Below, one piece after another: positions 9,583 to 18,622 of a DNA stretch of 64,000 nt. The stretch is from Tardibacter chloracetimidivorans (lineage in GTDB: Bacteria > Pseudomonadota > Alphaproteobacteria > Sphingomonadales > Sphingomonadaceae). The stretch covers positions 1,785,501-1,849,500 of the forward strand of contig NZ_CP018221.1 in the NCBI RefSeq assembly GCF_001890385.1, in the 5' to 3' direction. Below the pieces are notes generated by a model. That model saw nothing but the letters and a program-made list of their open reading frames with translations. It was not told the origin of the DNA and did not search any database. Each line of letters begins with the position of its first letter. Within the stretch, counting starts at the first letter, position 1. The translations under genes were made by a program, and so were the position numbers.

Positions 9583-9769
9583 TTAACCATATCGGTCTTC
9601 AGGAAGTGGAAGCACATCCGAGGCCGAGAAACGGTCAGGCCCCAGCGCGCAGACAATGCCGTTCGGGGCCTGATCTTCATTGTGCGCCCGCAAGGCAGGC
9701 ACCACGGAACGAAGCCGCGGATCGGCGGTTGGTCCAGAACAACCGTTTCATCGAGCCGCGAGGATCACC

Positions 9770-10051
9770 ATGGTTGACGTCGCAAGAACGAACACCCTTG
9801 AACGTGTCGCCCGCGTGCTGGCGGGCGAGGAAGCCAGCATCAACGCGCATGGCTCCAGTTCATCGGCCGGGGATGAGGTGGATGCCGCGTGGCGCGACAG
9901 GATCGACGATGCCGTCGCCGTCCTGAAGACGTTGCGCGAACCCGATGAGGAGATGGCGCGCGCTGGCGATCCGGCAATGTGGCTGTCGATGATAGAGGCT
10001 GCGCTCGCCTGCGAGGATGAGGTTCGAGGCGGCGGCGCGTCTCCAGCCTGA
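9770..10051 (+). CDS. Hypothetical protein, 93 residues
   Basis: Not recognised. A soluble, acidic protein beginning with MVDVARTNTLERVARVLAGE and rich in Glu/Asp/Ala, predicted mostly helical. The ATG at 9770 is preceded by GAGG; the longer open frame to 9680 has no ribosome site. It stands nine bases ahead of another small acidic/basic gene, and both look like small soluble proteins of the type found near stress genes in sphingomonads. Possible EcfG-like motifs lie upstream. No function is proposed. Confidence 0.7.
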   Translation: MVDVARTNTLERVARVLAGEEASINAHGSSSSAGDEVDAAWRDRIDDAVAVLKTLREPDEEMARAGDPAMWLSMIEAALACEDEVRGGGASPA

Positions 10052-10059
10052 ATGAAGGA

Positions 10060-10278
10060 ATGGACGAGATGGAAAAGCCGAAAAAACAGCGACCGGACCA
10101 CCCGCAAAGCTGGGGCGAAGCGCAGGACGACGAACCGGATTTCGTGCCCGCTCCGAAGGACGATGAAGAACGACCCCACAACCGCGAAGTGGAATATGAA
10201 GATCTGAAGGTCCCGAAGAAGGAAGGCGTGCCGCCGCGTCCAGCCACCGAACCCGGGCCGGGTGGCAAGAAATCATAG
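10060..10278 (+). CDS. Hypothetical hydrophilic protein, 72 residues
   Basis: Not recognised. Very rich in Lys, Glu, Asp and Pro with almost no hydrophobic residues, so probably intrinsically disordered. It starts nine bases after the preceding gene's stop with AAGGA ahead of the ATG, suggesting a two-gene operon. Its composition resembles small stress-associated disordered proteins, but nothing more specific can be seen. Confidence 0.65.
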   Translation: MDEMEKPKKQRPDHPQSWGEAQDDEPDFVPAPKDDEERPHNREVEYEDLKVPKKEGVPPRPATEPGPGGKKS

Positions 10279-10335
10279 CGGTTCGTTCGGCGTCAGGCTG
10301 CGCTATACAGCGATCCGGCTTGAGGAAGTTCCCGA

Positions 10336-11457
10336 ATGACGCGCTACCCGATCGACCGCCTGGTTCTGACGCCCGACGACATCGATCTCTCGCGTTCGCC
10401 GCTCGCCGGGTATCTTGGGGTTGAAACCCATGTGCTGGGAGCCTTCAACCCCGGTCTGACCCGCCTTCCCAACGGCAATCTGCTGATGATGGCGCGCATC
10501 GCCGAGGCGTTGCGCACGCCGGTTCGCGACGGCCATGTCCATGCGATTCGGTGGGCGGATGGACGTTATGTTCTGGACGCATGGCCGCTGGAGCAGGTCG
10601 ACACGGCCGATCCGCGCAAGTTCATGGTGTCCGGCAATCAGTGGAAGGTGATGGCGCTCACCTCGCTTTCCTGGCTGCTGCCTGTCGAGCTTTCGCCCGA
10701 CGGTCTCGAGATCGTGGCCCTACATTACGACAGGGCAGTCGCGCCCTCCTCCAATCTGGAATGCTATGGAGTGGAGGATGCGCGGATCAGCAGGGTGGAC
10801 GGCCGCTGGCTGATGACCGCCTGCGCGGTCAGCCCCGAACGCCATTCCACAGTGCTTTACAGTTCCGCCAACGGCCTCGACTGGAGGTTCGAGGACATCA
10901 TCCTCGATCATCAGAACAAGGACATGGTGATATTCGAGGGGCGGATAGACGGGCACTACTGGGCACAGACCCGGCCGCTGGGCGAGCTTTACTTCGCCTA
11001 TCCGCCGGGGAGCGAATGGCGCTCCGGCCCTTCGATCAACCTGGCATCCTCGCCCGACGCGCTCCACTGGAAGCCGTATCGCAAGCCCGGCATCCGTCCG
11101 CACGCGGCGACGGTCGCGACGGCCCGCATGGGCGGCGGCGCGCCCCCGATCCTGACGGAGGAGGGGTGGCTGAGCCTCTGGCACGGCGTTGAACCGCACG
11201 AGATCGTCGGGATCTACCGCACCTATTGGTCGCTCCTCGACCGGAACGACCCCGGCATCGTGTTTCGCACCGGCCATACCCCCGTGCTGGAGCCAAGCGC
11301 GGAACTGACGCGGCCTCTGGAGCATCAGCTATATCTGAGGGACGTGGTCTTCACGACCGGGGTGGTGGATTGCGGCAGCCACTTCATCGTCGCTTCGGGC
11401 GAGGCCGACCTCGCCTGCCGCATCACCCACATACCGCGCGAGGCGATTTTCGCCTGA
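10336..11457 (+). CDS. GH130-like beta-propeller glycosidase/phosphorylase
   Basis: A 373-residue protein with the repeated blade segments of five-bladed propeller enzymes: FNPGLTRLPNGNLLMMAR near the start, the segment YGVEDARISRVDGRW in the middle, and KDMVIFEGRIDG and GGGAPPILTEEGWLSLWHG later. These fit the GH130 mannoside phosphorylase/hydrolase family, where such a central ..EDxR segment lies at the active site. The exact substrate cannot be told. It is followed by 135 bases without a gene. Confidence 0.75.
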   Translation: MTRYPIDRLVLTPDDIDLSRSPLAGYLGVETHVLGAFNPGLTRLPNGNLLMMARIAEALRTPVRDGHVHAIRWADGRYVLDAWPLEQVDTADPRKFMVSGNQWKVMALTSLSWLLPVELSPDGLEIVALHYDRAVAPSSNLECYGVEDARISRVDGRWLMTACAVSPERHSTVLYSSANGLDWRFEDIILDHQNKDMVIFEGRIDGHYWAQTRPLGELYFAYPPGSEWRSGPSINLASSPDALHWKPYRKPGIRPHAATVATARMGGGAPPILTEEGWLSLWHGVEPHEIVGIYRTYWSLLDRNDPGIVFRTGHTPVLEPSAELTRPLEHQLYLRDVVFTTGVVDCGSHFIVASGEADLACRITHIPREAIFA

Positions 11458-11592
11458 CACGCCGCGCTGCGACAAGTGGCGAAATTATCACGGCTGCGAA
11501 CCGAATATGGTTAACGACAGGGGAACATTCGGACGCCGGACAGGTTAATGTTAATATGAAAAAAGGCCGGGGCTGTGCTCATGGAGGTGCAA

Positions 11593-11784
11593 ATGCCCAA
11601 AGCGCTGACAGAGGATGAACGGCATATTCTGAAACGCCTGAACGGCGATGTTTCCACCAGCGATCTGGTGCAGATGCTATTCGATCTTGCGGGCCACCTG
11701 GAGCGCGACGGGCAACTTGCCTGCGCCAAGCTCGCGTCCGTCGCGGCGATGCGGCTGGAACGGCAGGAAACGAGCATCCATTAG
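11593..11784 (+). CDS. Hypothetical protein, 63 residues
   Basis: Not recognised. A short helical protein (MPKALTEDERHILKRL...). The ATG at 11593 has a textbook GGAGG five bases ahead, so it is preferred over the GTG at 11575. The gap in front (11458-11592) is AT-rich for this genome and may hold its promoter. It ends about 50 bases before the convergent MscS gene. Confidence 0.65.
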   Translation: MPKALTEDERHILKRLNGDVSTSDLVQMLFDLAGHLERDGQLACAKLASVAAMRLERQETSIH

Positions 11785-11832
11785 CGCGCAGGTGATCGCC
11801 GCTGTAACGAGCCGGGGGCAAAGCCATTCCGC

Positions 11833-12921
11833 TCAGGACGCCCCGGTCCCGTCGCGCGTCGGCGTGTCACCCCGCCGTTCGATCACGGTGCGATGGCGCA
11901 CGATCGCCTCGGGCATCTCACGGCGAACGAAGGCGAGCATCGCCTCGCGGACATCGCAGCGCAGGTCGAAGGTGCGGGAGGCGTCGCGCGCCGTCATCAG
12001 CGCGCGCACTTCTATCGCTTCGGGCCTTGTGTCGGTCACCTGGACATTCTGAAAGCGGCCGTCCCAAAACGGGTTGGCCTTCACCACTTCCTCGAGCTTC
12101 GCCCTGAAACGGTCGACGTCGGCCGTCGGATCGAGATACCACAGGACGCTGCCCAGCAGCTGGCTCGTCTCGCGGGTCCAGTTCTGGAAGCTGTTCTCCA
12201 GAAACTTCGAGACGGGGACGACCAGCCGCCGCTCGTCCCATATCTTGACGATCACGAAGGTGAGGTGGATTTCCTCTATCCGTCCCCATTCGCCTTCGAT
12301 GATGACCACATCGTCGATCCGGATCGGTTCGGTGAAGGCCATCTGGATGCCGGCGATGAGGTTTTTGAGCGCGGGCTGCGCCGCCGCGCCCACAGCCAGA
12401 CCGGCGAGACCTGCCGACGCGATCAGCGTCACGCCCACGTTGCGCACGCTCGGGATGCTTATCAGCATCATGCATATGGTCACCAGAAGGACGAGGAACA
12501 CCCCGATCCGGTAGAGGATGCTGATCCGAGTCCGGCGGCTCCGCGCGAGGAGATTGTCGGGAGCGGCGATGTCGGTCCGGGCCTCCACGACCTGGTAGGC
12601 AGCGCCAAGACATGCGATCGCCAGCCAGCCGAACAGCGCGGGGAGCAGAAGCCCAGCGACCAGCCCCGCAATCCGCTCGGCAGCCGGGTCCAGCCCAAGC
12701 GCCGGATGGACAAACGAAAGGGCGAGCACCACCAGCAGCCAGCGGCTGGGCTGACGCAGTTTCCGGAGCAACATGTCGTCGACGCCGGAGGCGGTGCGGC
12801 GGGCAGCTCTCGAAAGGATGATCGTCACTATCCAGTGGACGGCAAGCGCCAGCACAACGGCCGTGCCGATAATGATCGCGTTCGACACGAGAACGGGCAA
12901 GCCGGCGACGATCCGGTCCAT
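11833..12921 (-). CDS. MscS-family mechanosensitive ion channel
   Basis: A 362-residue inner-membrane channel. Four to five membrane segments come first, then the pore-lining helix with small residues (LIASAGLAGLAVGAAAQ) and the MscS beta domain signature FTEPIRIDDVVIIEGEWG. A cytoplasmic alpha/beta domain closes the protein. It would release solutes under hypo-osmotic shock. The ATG at 12921 with GGAGAAG ahead is chosen over a longer frame to 13017. The 117 bases between it and the divergent hydrolase hold the promoters of both. Confidence 0.92.
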   Translation of the reverse strand: MDRIVAGLPVLVSNAIIIGTAVVLALAVHWIVTIILSRAARRTASGVDDMLLRKLRQPSRWLLVVLALSFVHPALGLDPAAERIAGLVAGLLLPALFGWLAIACLGAAYQVVEARTDIAAPDNLLARSRRTRISILYRIGVFLVLLVTICMMLISIPSVRNVGVTLIASAGLAGLAVGAAAQPALKNLIAGIQMAFTEPIRIDDVVIIEGEWGRIEEIHLTFVIVKIWDERRLVVPVSKFLENSFQNWTRETSQLLGSVLWYLDPTADVDRFRAKLEEVVKANPFWDGRFQNVQVTDTRPEAIEVRALMTARDASRTFDLRCDVREAMLAFVRREMPEAIVRHRTVIERRGDTPTRDGTGAS

Positions 12922-13038
12922 AGGGCTTCTCCAGGGCTGTTGATCCGGCTGAAATGCGGGAAAACAGCCTGTCGTTCCATTTCGCCTGCAACGAGGGACA
13001 GGTTTGCCGCAGCGCAAAAGCCGCGCTAGGCTCTATCT

Positions 13039-13923
13039 ATGGCCATCCGGGATTGTTCGCACCTCACCTCGCGCACCTATGTGTCGCAGCGCCTGCGGCT
13101 GCATTATGTGGACTGGGGCAATCCTGACGCGCCACCCCTCCTCCTGCTGCACGGCGGCCGCGATCATTGCCGCAACTGGGATTGGGTGGCGCAGGAGCTG
13201 CGGTCGGACTTTCACATCATCGCGCCCGACCTCAGGGGCCATGGCGACAGCCAATGGTCCCCCGACGGCAGCTATTCGGCGGCGGTCCATGTCTATGACA
13301 TCGCCCAGCTCATCCACCAGCAGCAGCTCGCACCGGTCACGATCATCGCCCATTCCTTCGGCGCCAATCTCGCGTTGCGCTATGCCGGCATCTATCCGGA
13401 GAATGTGGCGCGGCTGGTTGCGATCGAAGGTCTGGGCCTTCCTCCGCAATTCGAAGCGAAGCTGCAGGAGATGGGCATCGACGGCCGCATGCGCAGATGG
13501 ATAGACCAGCAGCGGCAGCTCGCCGGCCGACAGCCGCGGCGCTATGCCACCATCGACGAGGCCCTGGCCCGGATGCAGGAAGAAAACCGGCATCTTTCGC
13601 CTGACCGGGCGCGGCATCTGACGCTTCATGGCGTCGCGCAGAACGAGGACGGAAGCTATAGCTGGAAGTTCGACAATTATGTGCGCCCGATCTCGCCAGT
13701 CGACATGACGCTGGAGGAAATGCGGCACCTCTGGTCGCGGATCACCTGCCCCGTCCTCCATGTCTATGGGCAGGAAAGCTGGGCGATCAGCCATCTCGCC
13801 GATGGCCGCATGGACTATTTCCCCAATGCCCGCACAGTGACGTTCGAAAGGGCGGGGCACTGGGTTCATCATGACAGGCTCGACGATTTCCTCGTCGAGG
13901 CTCGCCGGTTCCTGCGGGAATAG
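13039..13923 (+). CDS. Alpha/beta-fold hydrolase
   Basis: A 294-residue hydrolase with oxyanion segment LLLHGGRDH, the segment APDLRGHGDS, nucleophile elbow AHSFGAN (serine at its centre), and the catalytic histidine in RAGHWVHHD near the C-terminus. No signal peptide. The family includes epoxide hydrolases, haloperoxidases and esterases; the substrate is not evident. The start is the ATG at 13039, since the next upstream start has no ribosome site. Confidence 0.88.
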   Translation: MAIRDCSHLTSRTYVSQRLRLHYVDWGNPDAPPLLLLHGGRDHCRNWDWVAQELRSDFHIIAPDLRGHGDSQWSPDGSYSAAVHVYDIAQLIHQQQLAPVTIIAHSFGANLALRYAGIYPENVARLVAIEGLGLPPQFEAKLQEMGIDGRMRRWIDQQRQLAGRQPRRYATIDEALARMQEENRHLSPDRARHLTLHGVAQNEDGSYSWKFDNYVRPISPVDMTLEEMRHLWSRITCPVLHVYGQESWAISHLADGRMDYFPNARTVTFERAGHWVHHDRLDDFLVEARRFLRE

Positions 13924-13929
13924 CCGCCC

Positions 13930-13952
13930 CACCAATAAAAACGATATTGGTG
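13930..13952. repeat. Perfect 8-bp inverted repeat after the hydrolase gene
   Basis: CACCAATA (13930-13937) and TATTGGTG (13945-13952) with a 7-base A-rich loop. It is not followed by a T-run on either strand, so it is not a standard terminator; it could be an operator or an RNA hairpin at the end of the hydrolase transcript. Confidence 0.45.
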
Positions 13953-14093
13953 TAGCGATATTCTTTGTGTCGGGCAGTTTTACACTGTTTCGCTCCCGGC
14001 ATGACAGAAGCCGATGCGCCTCAAATGGTTAACAGGCTGGCACGGGACGTGCTTGGTACTGGCAGCAGGGGGGATACCGAGGAGGCGTATCCC

Positions 14094-14738
14094 ATGACGA
14101 AATCCCACATCACTTCAGGCTTCGCCGCCGCCATGATGGCGGTTGCAGCGGCGGCATTGCCGTCCGCTCCGGCGCTTGCCGACATACAGTTCTTCACAGG
14201 CCCGGGATCAGTCCAGCCGGACGAAAACGTCCTGCTGAACAAGGGCACGACCGGCACAACCGTGTTCGGAGACACGAACCAGTCAGGCTTGAGCGTGACC
14301 TTCGAGGGCTTGGAAGACCTGACGTTACCGGCCGCCGGCCAGGCCCGGATCGAGGCCGTGGACGGAGGCTTTCAGTGGCTGAACTTCCATATGACCGATC
14401 CGCTGCTCGCCTTTGGCGAGGTGGAGTTCAACATCGACGCATCGGCCGATGGATCGGGCACGATCACCTTCTTCGACCAGTTCGGCAATGATTTCGCCAA
14501 CAATGTCACGCTGAGCGGTTCCGGCCAGAACTTCTTTGGCGCGCGCGGCATTAATGGCCAGCTCATCTCCCGCGTGCTGATCGAAACCGGCGTCGACATG
14601 GCCGATGTCCAGCAGGTGCGGCTGGGACCGATCAGCGCAATTCCGGAGGCCCATGTCTGGCTGATGATGATTGCGGGCTTCGGACTGGTCGGCTGGCAGT
14701 TGCGGCGGCGGCCATCTTTGGCTAGCGCAATCGGTTAA
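14094..14738 (+). CDS. PEP-CTERM sorting domain protein
   Basis: A 214-residue exported protein. A signal peptide (basic start, AAAMMAVAAAALPSAPALA, cleavage before DIQFF) precedes a beta-rich body. The C-terminus has the sphingomonad PEPxxWA-type tail: IPEAHVWLMMIAGFGLVGW followed by a basic QLRRRP cluster. Such proteins are processed by an exosortase and go to the envelope or exopolysaccharide; no exosortase is in this window. The start at 14094 has GGAGG upstream. The body is not recognised. Confidence 0.9.
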   Translation: MTKSHITSGFAAAMMAVAAAALPSAPALADIQFFTGPGSVQPDENVLLNKGTTGTTVFGDTNQSGLSVTFEGLEDLTLPAAGQARIEAVDGGFQWLNFHMTDPLLAFGEVEFNIDASADGSGTITFFDQFGNDFANNVTLSGSGQNFFGARGINGQLISRVLIETGVDMADVQQVRLGPISAIPEAHVWLMMIAGFGLVGWQLRRRPSLASAIG

Positions 14739-14766
14739 GGATTGAGGTTAATCGGGAGCGATCGAA

Positions 14767-14958
14767 ATGAGGCTTGGAGAGCGTGTCCGGCTGACGGACG
14801 CGGTTGAGGGGTTTCCGGTAGGGACGTTCGGACTCATTGTCGGACGCTGCCTTGACGGAAGCGCCTATACGGTGGAACTGAGCCACCGCCAGCGGGTGGA
14901 AGTCACCGCTCTCCAGATCGCGCCCGCTCCGGAAGAGGCGTTGTCACACGCCGCCTGA
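14767..14958 (+). CDS. Hypothetical protein, 63 residues
   Basis: Not recognised. A small soluble protein that looks like a single SH3-like beta barrel (LGERVRLTDAVEGFPVGTFG, then YTVELSHRQRVEVTALQIA), similar to stand-alone DUF4926/KOW-like proteins. GGGAG lies eight bases before the ATG. It begins 28 bases after the PEP-CTERM gene and ends five bases before the convergent glk stop. Confidence 0.65.
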   Translation: MRLGERVRLTDAVEGFPVGTFGLIVGRCLDGSAYTVELSHRQRVEVTALQIAPAPEEALSHAA

Positions 14959-14963
14959 TGATC

Positions 14964-15932
14964 TCAACCGTGGAGTTGTTCGGCAAGGGCTGCGGCCGCG
15001 CCGAGCAACCCCGGCTGCGGGTGGGTGATCAGTTTCACCGGGATGTCACCCATTCGCTTCTCGAATCTGCCCTTGGCGGTAAAGCGGTGCCGGAAGCCTG
15101 AATCGGGCAGTCGACCGGCCAGTCGCTGACCCACTCCCCCCGCGATGACCAATGCCGAAGCGCCATGCGCAAGCGCAAGGTCGCCCGCGACCGAGCCGAA
15201 GCTCATGCAGAAGCGGTCGAGGGCGGCCACGGCAAGGCTGTCGCTCCCGTCCAGCGCCGACTTCCACAGCGAGGCGTCGTCCTGCATGCGGATCGGCAGC
15301 CCTTCTATCCGGGCAAGCGTTTCATGGACGTTGGCAAGGCCCGGCCCTGAGACGATCCTTTCCACCGACACGCGGCGATAGCGCGAGCGCAGCAGCCCGA
15401 GCATCGAGTCCTCAAGCTCGTCGAGCGGTGCAAAATCCATGTGCCCGCCTTCGGTGCCGCTGACGAAGTTCCTGCCCTTGCGGCGCAGCAGTTGTGCGAC
15501 GCCAAGGCCCGTACCCGGCCCGACGATGCTGATCACGCCCTCTTGCGGAAGGGGACGGTCCGGCCCGCAAATGTGCCTGAACTGTCCGTCAGCGGCATGG
15601 GCGACCGCATGTCCGACCGCCACGAAATCGTTGATGACGATGCTCTGGTCCAGGCCCAGTCGCTGCGATAGCTGCAACGGCCGTATCACCCACGAACTGT
15701 TGGTGAGCTTTACGACATCCCCCTCCACTGGGGCTGCAACTGCAATGGCGGCCTTGCGCGGCAGGGGCTGTTCGGTGCTTGCCGCGAACACCGCCCAGGC
15801 CGCCTCCAGCCCGACATGCGCGTTGGTCTTGAACGTCAGCGGCGGCCCAAGCTTCAGCACCCGCCCAGCCTCGACGCTGGCTATGGCGAAGCGGGCATTG
15901 GTGCCGCCGATGTCAACCGCCACTATATCCAT
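14964..15932 (-). CDS. glk: Glucokinase
   Basis: A 322-residue bacterial Glk-type kinase. The ATP phosphate motif AVDIGGTNARFA opens the protein, and the catalytic region LTNSSWVI...INDFVAVGHAV and the block GPGTGLGVAQLL follow, with GTEGGHMDFAP in the middle. It phosphorylates free glucose to glucose 6-phosphate. It is divergent from otsB with 129 bases between them; the trehalose cluster next door would both consume its product and, if the GH15 enzyme is a trehalase, supply its substrate. Confidence 0.95.
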   Translation of the reverse strand: MDIVAVDIGGTNARFAIASVEAGRVLKLGPPLTFKTNAHVGLEAAWAVFAASTEQPLPRKAAIAVAAPVEGDVVKLTNSSWVIRPLQLSQRLGLDQSIVINDFVAVGHAVAHAADGQFRHICGPDRPLPQEGVISIVGPGTGLGVAQLLRRKGRNFVSGTEGGHMDFAPLDELEDSMLGLLRSRYRRVSVERIVSGPGLANVHETLARIEGLPIRMQDDASLWKSALDGSDSLAVAALDRFCMSFGSVAGDLALAHGASALVIAGGVGQRLAGRLPDSGFRHRFTAKGRFEKRMGDIPVKLITHPQPGLLGAAAALAEQLHG

Positions 15933-16061
15933 ATGCTCTCGCGATGCGTTCCTTGAAAAATCAGGGGCGCTGAGAGGCGATGGCCGACAGATCCCGGCAT
16001 TCGTCCCATTTCGAGTCGCCGACCTTGCCTTTCTTCGCCTTCATCGGGCAAAGAAAGGCCC

Positions 16062-16829
16062 ATGGCAACGAACGCGGTTCCGTTCGCACTGCCTCTGCCG
16101 CCTGCCGGGCTTGTGGTGGAGGCCAGTCTTTTCATCGATTTCGATGGCACGCTGGTTGAGCTTGTCGAGCGGCCGGACGCGGTCTGCATAGACGGCGAAC
16201 TGCGCAGCCTGCTCGGCGCGCTTGGCCGGGCGCTGCCGCGGCGGGTGGCGCTGGTCAGCGGCCGCTCCATCGCCCAGCTGGACGAGATGCTGGGCGAGAT
16301 CGACCCAATGCTCGCCTATGCAGGAAGCCATGGGTCCGAACGGCGGTGGCATGACGGAGCGCTGCATCTGCCCGTACGGGCGGCCGGGCTGGACGGCGTC
16401 GTCGCTGCGTTCGACAGGTTCGCCGCTTCGCGCGAGGGCGTGCTGGTTGAGCCGAAGAGCTACAGCGTCGCCCTCCACTATCGGCTTGCGCCCGCCGCGC
16501 AGGAAGATGCGCATGGACTGGCGCGGGCGCTTGCGAGCGAGCATGGCCTCGTCATCCAGCACGGCAAGATGATGGTCGAACTGAAGAGCACCGGTGCAGA
16601 CAAGGGCGCGGCGGTGCGCGCCTTTGCGGCGAGACCGGAAATGGCGGGGCGGCCGCCGGTCTTCATCGGCGACGATCTGACCGACGAGGCCGGTTTCGAG
16701 GCGGCGCAGGCGCTGGGCGGCGCGGGTGTGCTGGTCGGCCCATCCCGGCAGACGGCGGCGCGCTTCGGACTGCCCGACGTGACGGCGACGCGGGCATGGC
16801 TCAACGAGGCGATAGGACTGATGACATGA
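16062..16829 (+). CDS. otsB: Trehalose-6-phosphate phosphatase
   Basis: A 255-residue HAD-superfamily phosphatase. The nucleophile motif DFDGTLVE is near residue 27, followed by VALVSGRSIAQL and the metal motif FIGDDLTDEAGF. The family length is normal. It removes the phosphate from trehalose 6-phosphate. The stop overlaps the GH15 start (ATGA), so the three genes otsB-GH15-otsA form one coupled operon. Confidence 0.95.
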   Translation: MATNAVPFALPLPPAGLVVEASLFIDFDGTLVELVERPDAVCIDGELRSLLGALGRALPRRVALVSGRSIAQLDEMLGEIDPMLAYAGSHGSERRWHDGALHLPVRAAGLDGVVAAFDRFAASREGVLVEPKSYSVALHYRLAPAAQEDAHGLARALASEHGLVIQHGKMMVELKSTGADKGAAVRAFAARPEMAGRPPVFIGDDLTDEAGFEAAQALGGAGVLVGPSRQTAARFGLPDVTATRAWLNEAIGLMT

Positions 16830-18622
16830 CCGCTACGCTCGACCTATGGCCTATCGGAAACTGCCAGGTATCGGCGCTGATCGACCGCGCGGGCCGTTTC
16901 GTGTGGGGATGCGTACCGCGCGTCGACGGCGATCCGCTCTTCAGCTCGCTGCTCGACGACAATCCGCCCGGTGGGGAAGGCGCGACCGGATTCTGGGAGA
17001 TCGACCTCGATGGCTGCGTCGAGACGACGCAATATTATCTGCGCAACACGCCCATCCTCGTCACGCGCCATGCCGATACGAGCGGCGCGGCGATAGAGGT
17101 GATCGACTTCTGCCCGCGCTTCAGCCGCCACGGCCGCACCTATCGGCCTGTCGCCTTCGCGCGCATCGTCCGGCCAGTGTCGGGCAGCCCCCGCATCTGC
17201 GTGCGCCTCCGCCCGGTCAGGAACTGGGGCCGGGGCGCGGTGGAGCGGACGCGCGGTTCCAATCACCTGCGCTATCTGCTGACCGAAATGACGCTGAGGC
17301 TGACGACGAGCGCGCCCGTGGGCCGCATCTGGGACGAGCAGTGGTTTCGGGTCGAGCGGCCGATGCACTTCTTCCTTGGGCCGGACGAAAGCTTTTTCGG
17401 GGACGTGCAGGCTGCCGTCGAGACGATGCTCGACCGCACCACCGATGAATGGCGGGCCTGGACGCGCGGCCTCGCCACGCCGCTTGAATGGCAGGAGGCG
17501 GTGATCCGCGCTGCAATCACCCTCAAGCTCTGCCAGCATGAGGAAACGGGGGCCATCGTCGCCGCGCTCACCACGTCCATTCCGGAATATGCCAATTCGG
17601 GCCGGAACTGGGACTATCGCTATTGCTGGATACGCGACGCCTATTACACGGTGCAGGCGCTCAACCGGCTGGGCGCGCTCGATGTTCTGGAAGGCTATCT
17701 CGAATATCTGCGCAACGTCGTGGACAGCGCGGCGGGCGGCTGTCTCCAGCCGGTCTACGGAGTGGGCGGCGAAACCGCGCTGGTCGAACGGCAGGAAACC
17801 GCGATCAACGGCTATCGCGGCATGGGGCCGGTGCGGGTCGGCAACCAGGCCTATGAGCAAATACAGCATGACGCCTATGGGCAGATCGTCCTTTCCAATA
17901 CCCAGGCGTTCTTCGACCAGCGGCTCTACCGCATGGCAGGCGTGGAGGATTTCCGTTCGCTGGAGCGTGTCGGCGAGCATGCCTGGGCGATCCACGACAA
18001 GGCCGATGCCGGGCTTTGGGAGTTGCGCACCAAATCGCACATCCACACCTATTCGGTTGCGATGTGCTGGGCCGCCTGCGACCGGCTGGCTAATGCGGCC
18101 CGCACGCTGGGGCTGGAGGATCGGCAGGCCTTCTGGCAGGACCGCGCCGACACGATCAGGGCGACCATAGAAAGCCGCGCCGCGCGGGACGGCAACAGCC
18201 GCCTGTCGGCCACCTTCGGCGGCGACGACATCGACGCCAGCCTGCTCCAGCTTCTGGACCTGCGCTTTCTCTCGCCGGACGATTCCCGCTTCCGCAATAC
18301 GCTGGACGTGGTCGAGAAAGCCCTGCGCCGTGGTTCGTACATGCTTCGCTATGCGACCGAGGACGATTTCGGCCTGCCCGAGACGGCGTTTAATTTCTGC
18401 ACCTTTTGGCTCATCGAAGCGTTGCACTTCACAGGAAGGGACGCGGAGGCCCGAGCCCTGTTCGAGGAGATGATCGCCCGCCGCACAAGGGCGGGCCTGC
18501 TGTCAGAGGACATTGATCCTGCCAATGGCGAGCTTTGGGGCAATTATCCGCAAACCTACTCGCTGGTCGGGCTCATCAACTGCGCCGTCCTCCTCAGTAA
18601 GCCGTGGAGTTCTGTCAGATGA
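16826..18622 (+). CDS. Glycoside hydrolase family 15 protein (glucoamylase/trehalase type)
   Basis: A 598-residue protein with the N-terminal beta-sandwich and the (alpha/alpha)6 catalytic domain of GH15. The landmark segment RNWDYRYCWIRDA is present and the conserved end block is LLSEDIDPANGELWGNYPQ. It has no signal peptide, so it is cytoplasmic. GH15 enzymes act on starch-type glucosides, but some intracellular bacterial members are trehalases; the position between otsB and otsA favours trehalase, which is inference. Start 16826 overlaps otsB and stop 18622 overlaps otsA. Confidence 0.9.
   Translation: MTATLDLWPIGNCQVSALIDRAGRFVWGCVPRVDGDPLFSSLLDDNPPGGEGATGFWEIDLDGCVETTQYYLRNTPILVTRHADTSGAAIEVIDFCPRFSRHGRTYRPVAFARIVRPVSGSPRICVRLRPVRNWGRGAVERTRGSNHLRYLLTEMTLRLTTSAPVGRIWDEQWFRVERPMHFFLGPDESFFGDVQAAVETMLDRTTDEWRAWTRGLATPLEWQEAVIRAAITLKLCQHEETGAIVAALTTSIPEYANSGRNWDYRYCWIRDAYYTVQALNRLGALDVLEGYLEYLRNVVDSAAGGCLQPVYGVGGETALVERQETAINGYRGMGPVRVGNQAYEQIQHDAYGQIVLSNTQAFFDQRLYRMAGVEDFRSLERVGEHAWAIHDKADAGLWELRTKSHIHTYSVAMCWAACDRLANAARTLGLEDRQAFWQDRADTIRATIESRAARDGNSRLSATFGGDDIDASLLQLLDLRFLSPDDSRFRNTLDVVEKALRRGSYMLRYATEDDFGLPETAFNFCTFWLIEALHFTGRDAEARALFEEMIARRTRAGLLSEDIDPANGELWGNYPQTYSLVGLINCAVLLSKPWSSVR

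Noticed and set aside
9526-9777. 83-codon frame after the SDR gene
   Set aside because: Begins directly at the SDR stop without a ribosome site, overlaps the better-supported gene at 9770 and has no protein-like pattern.
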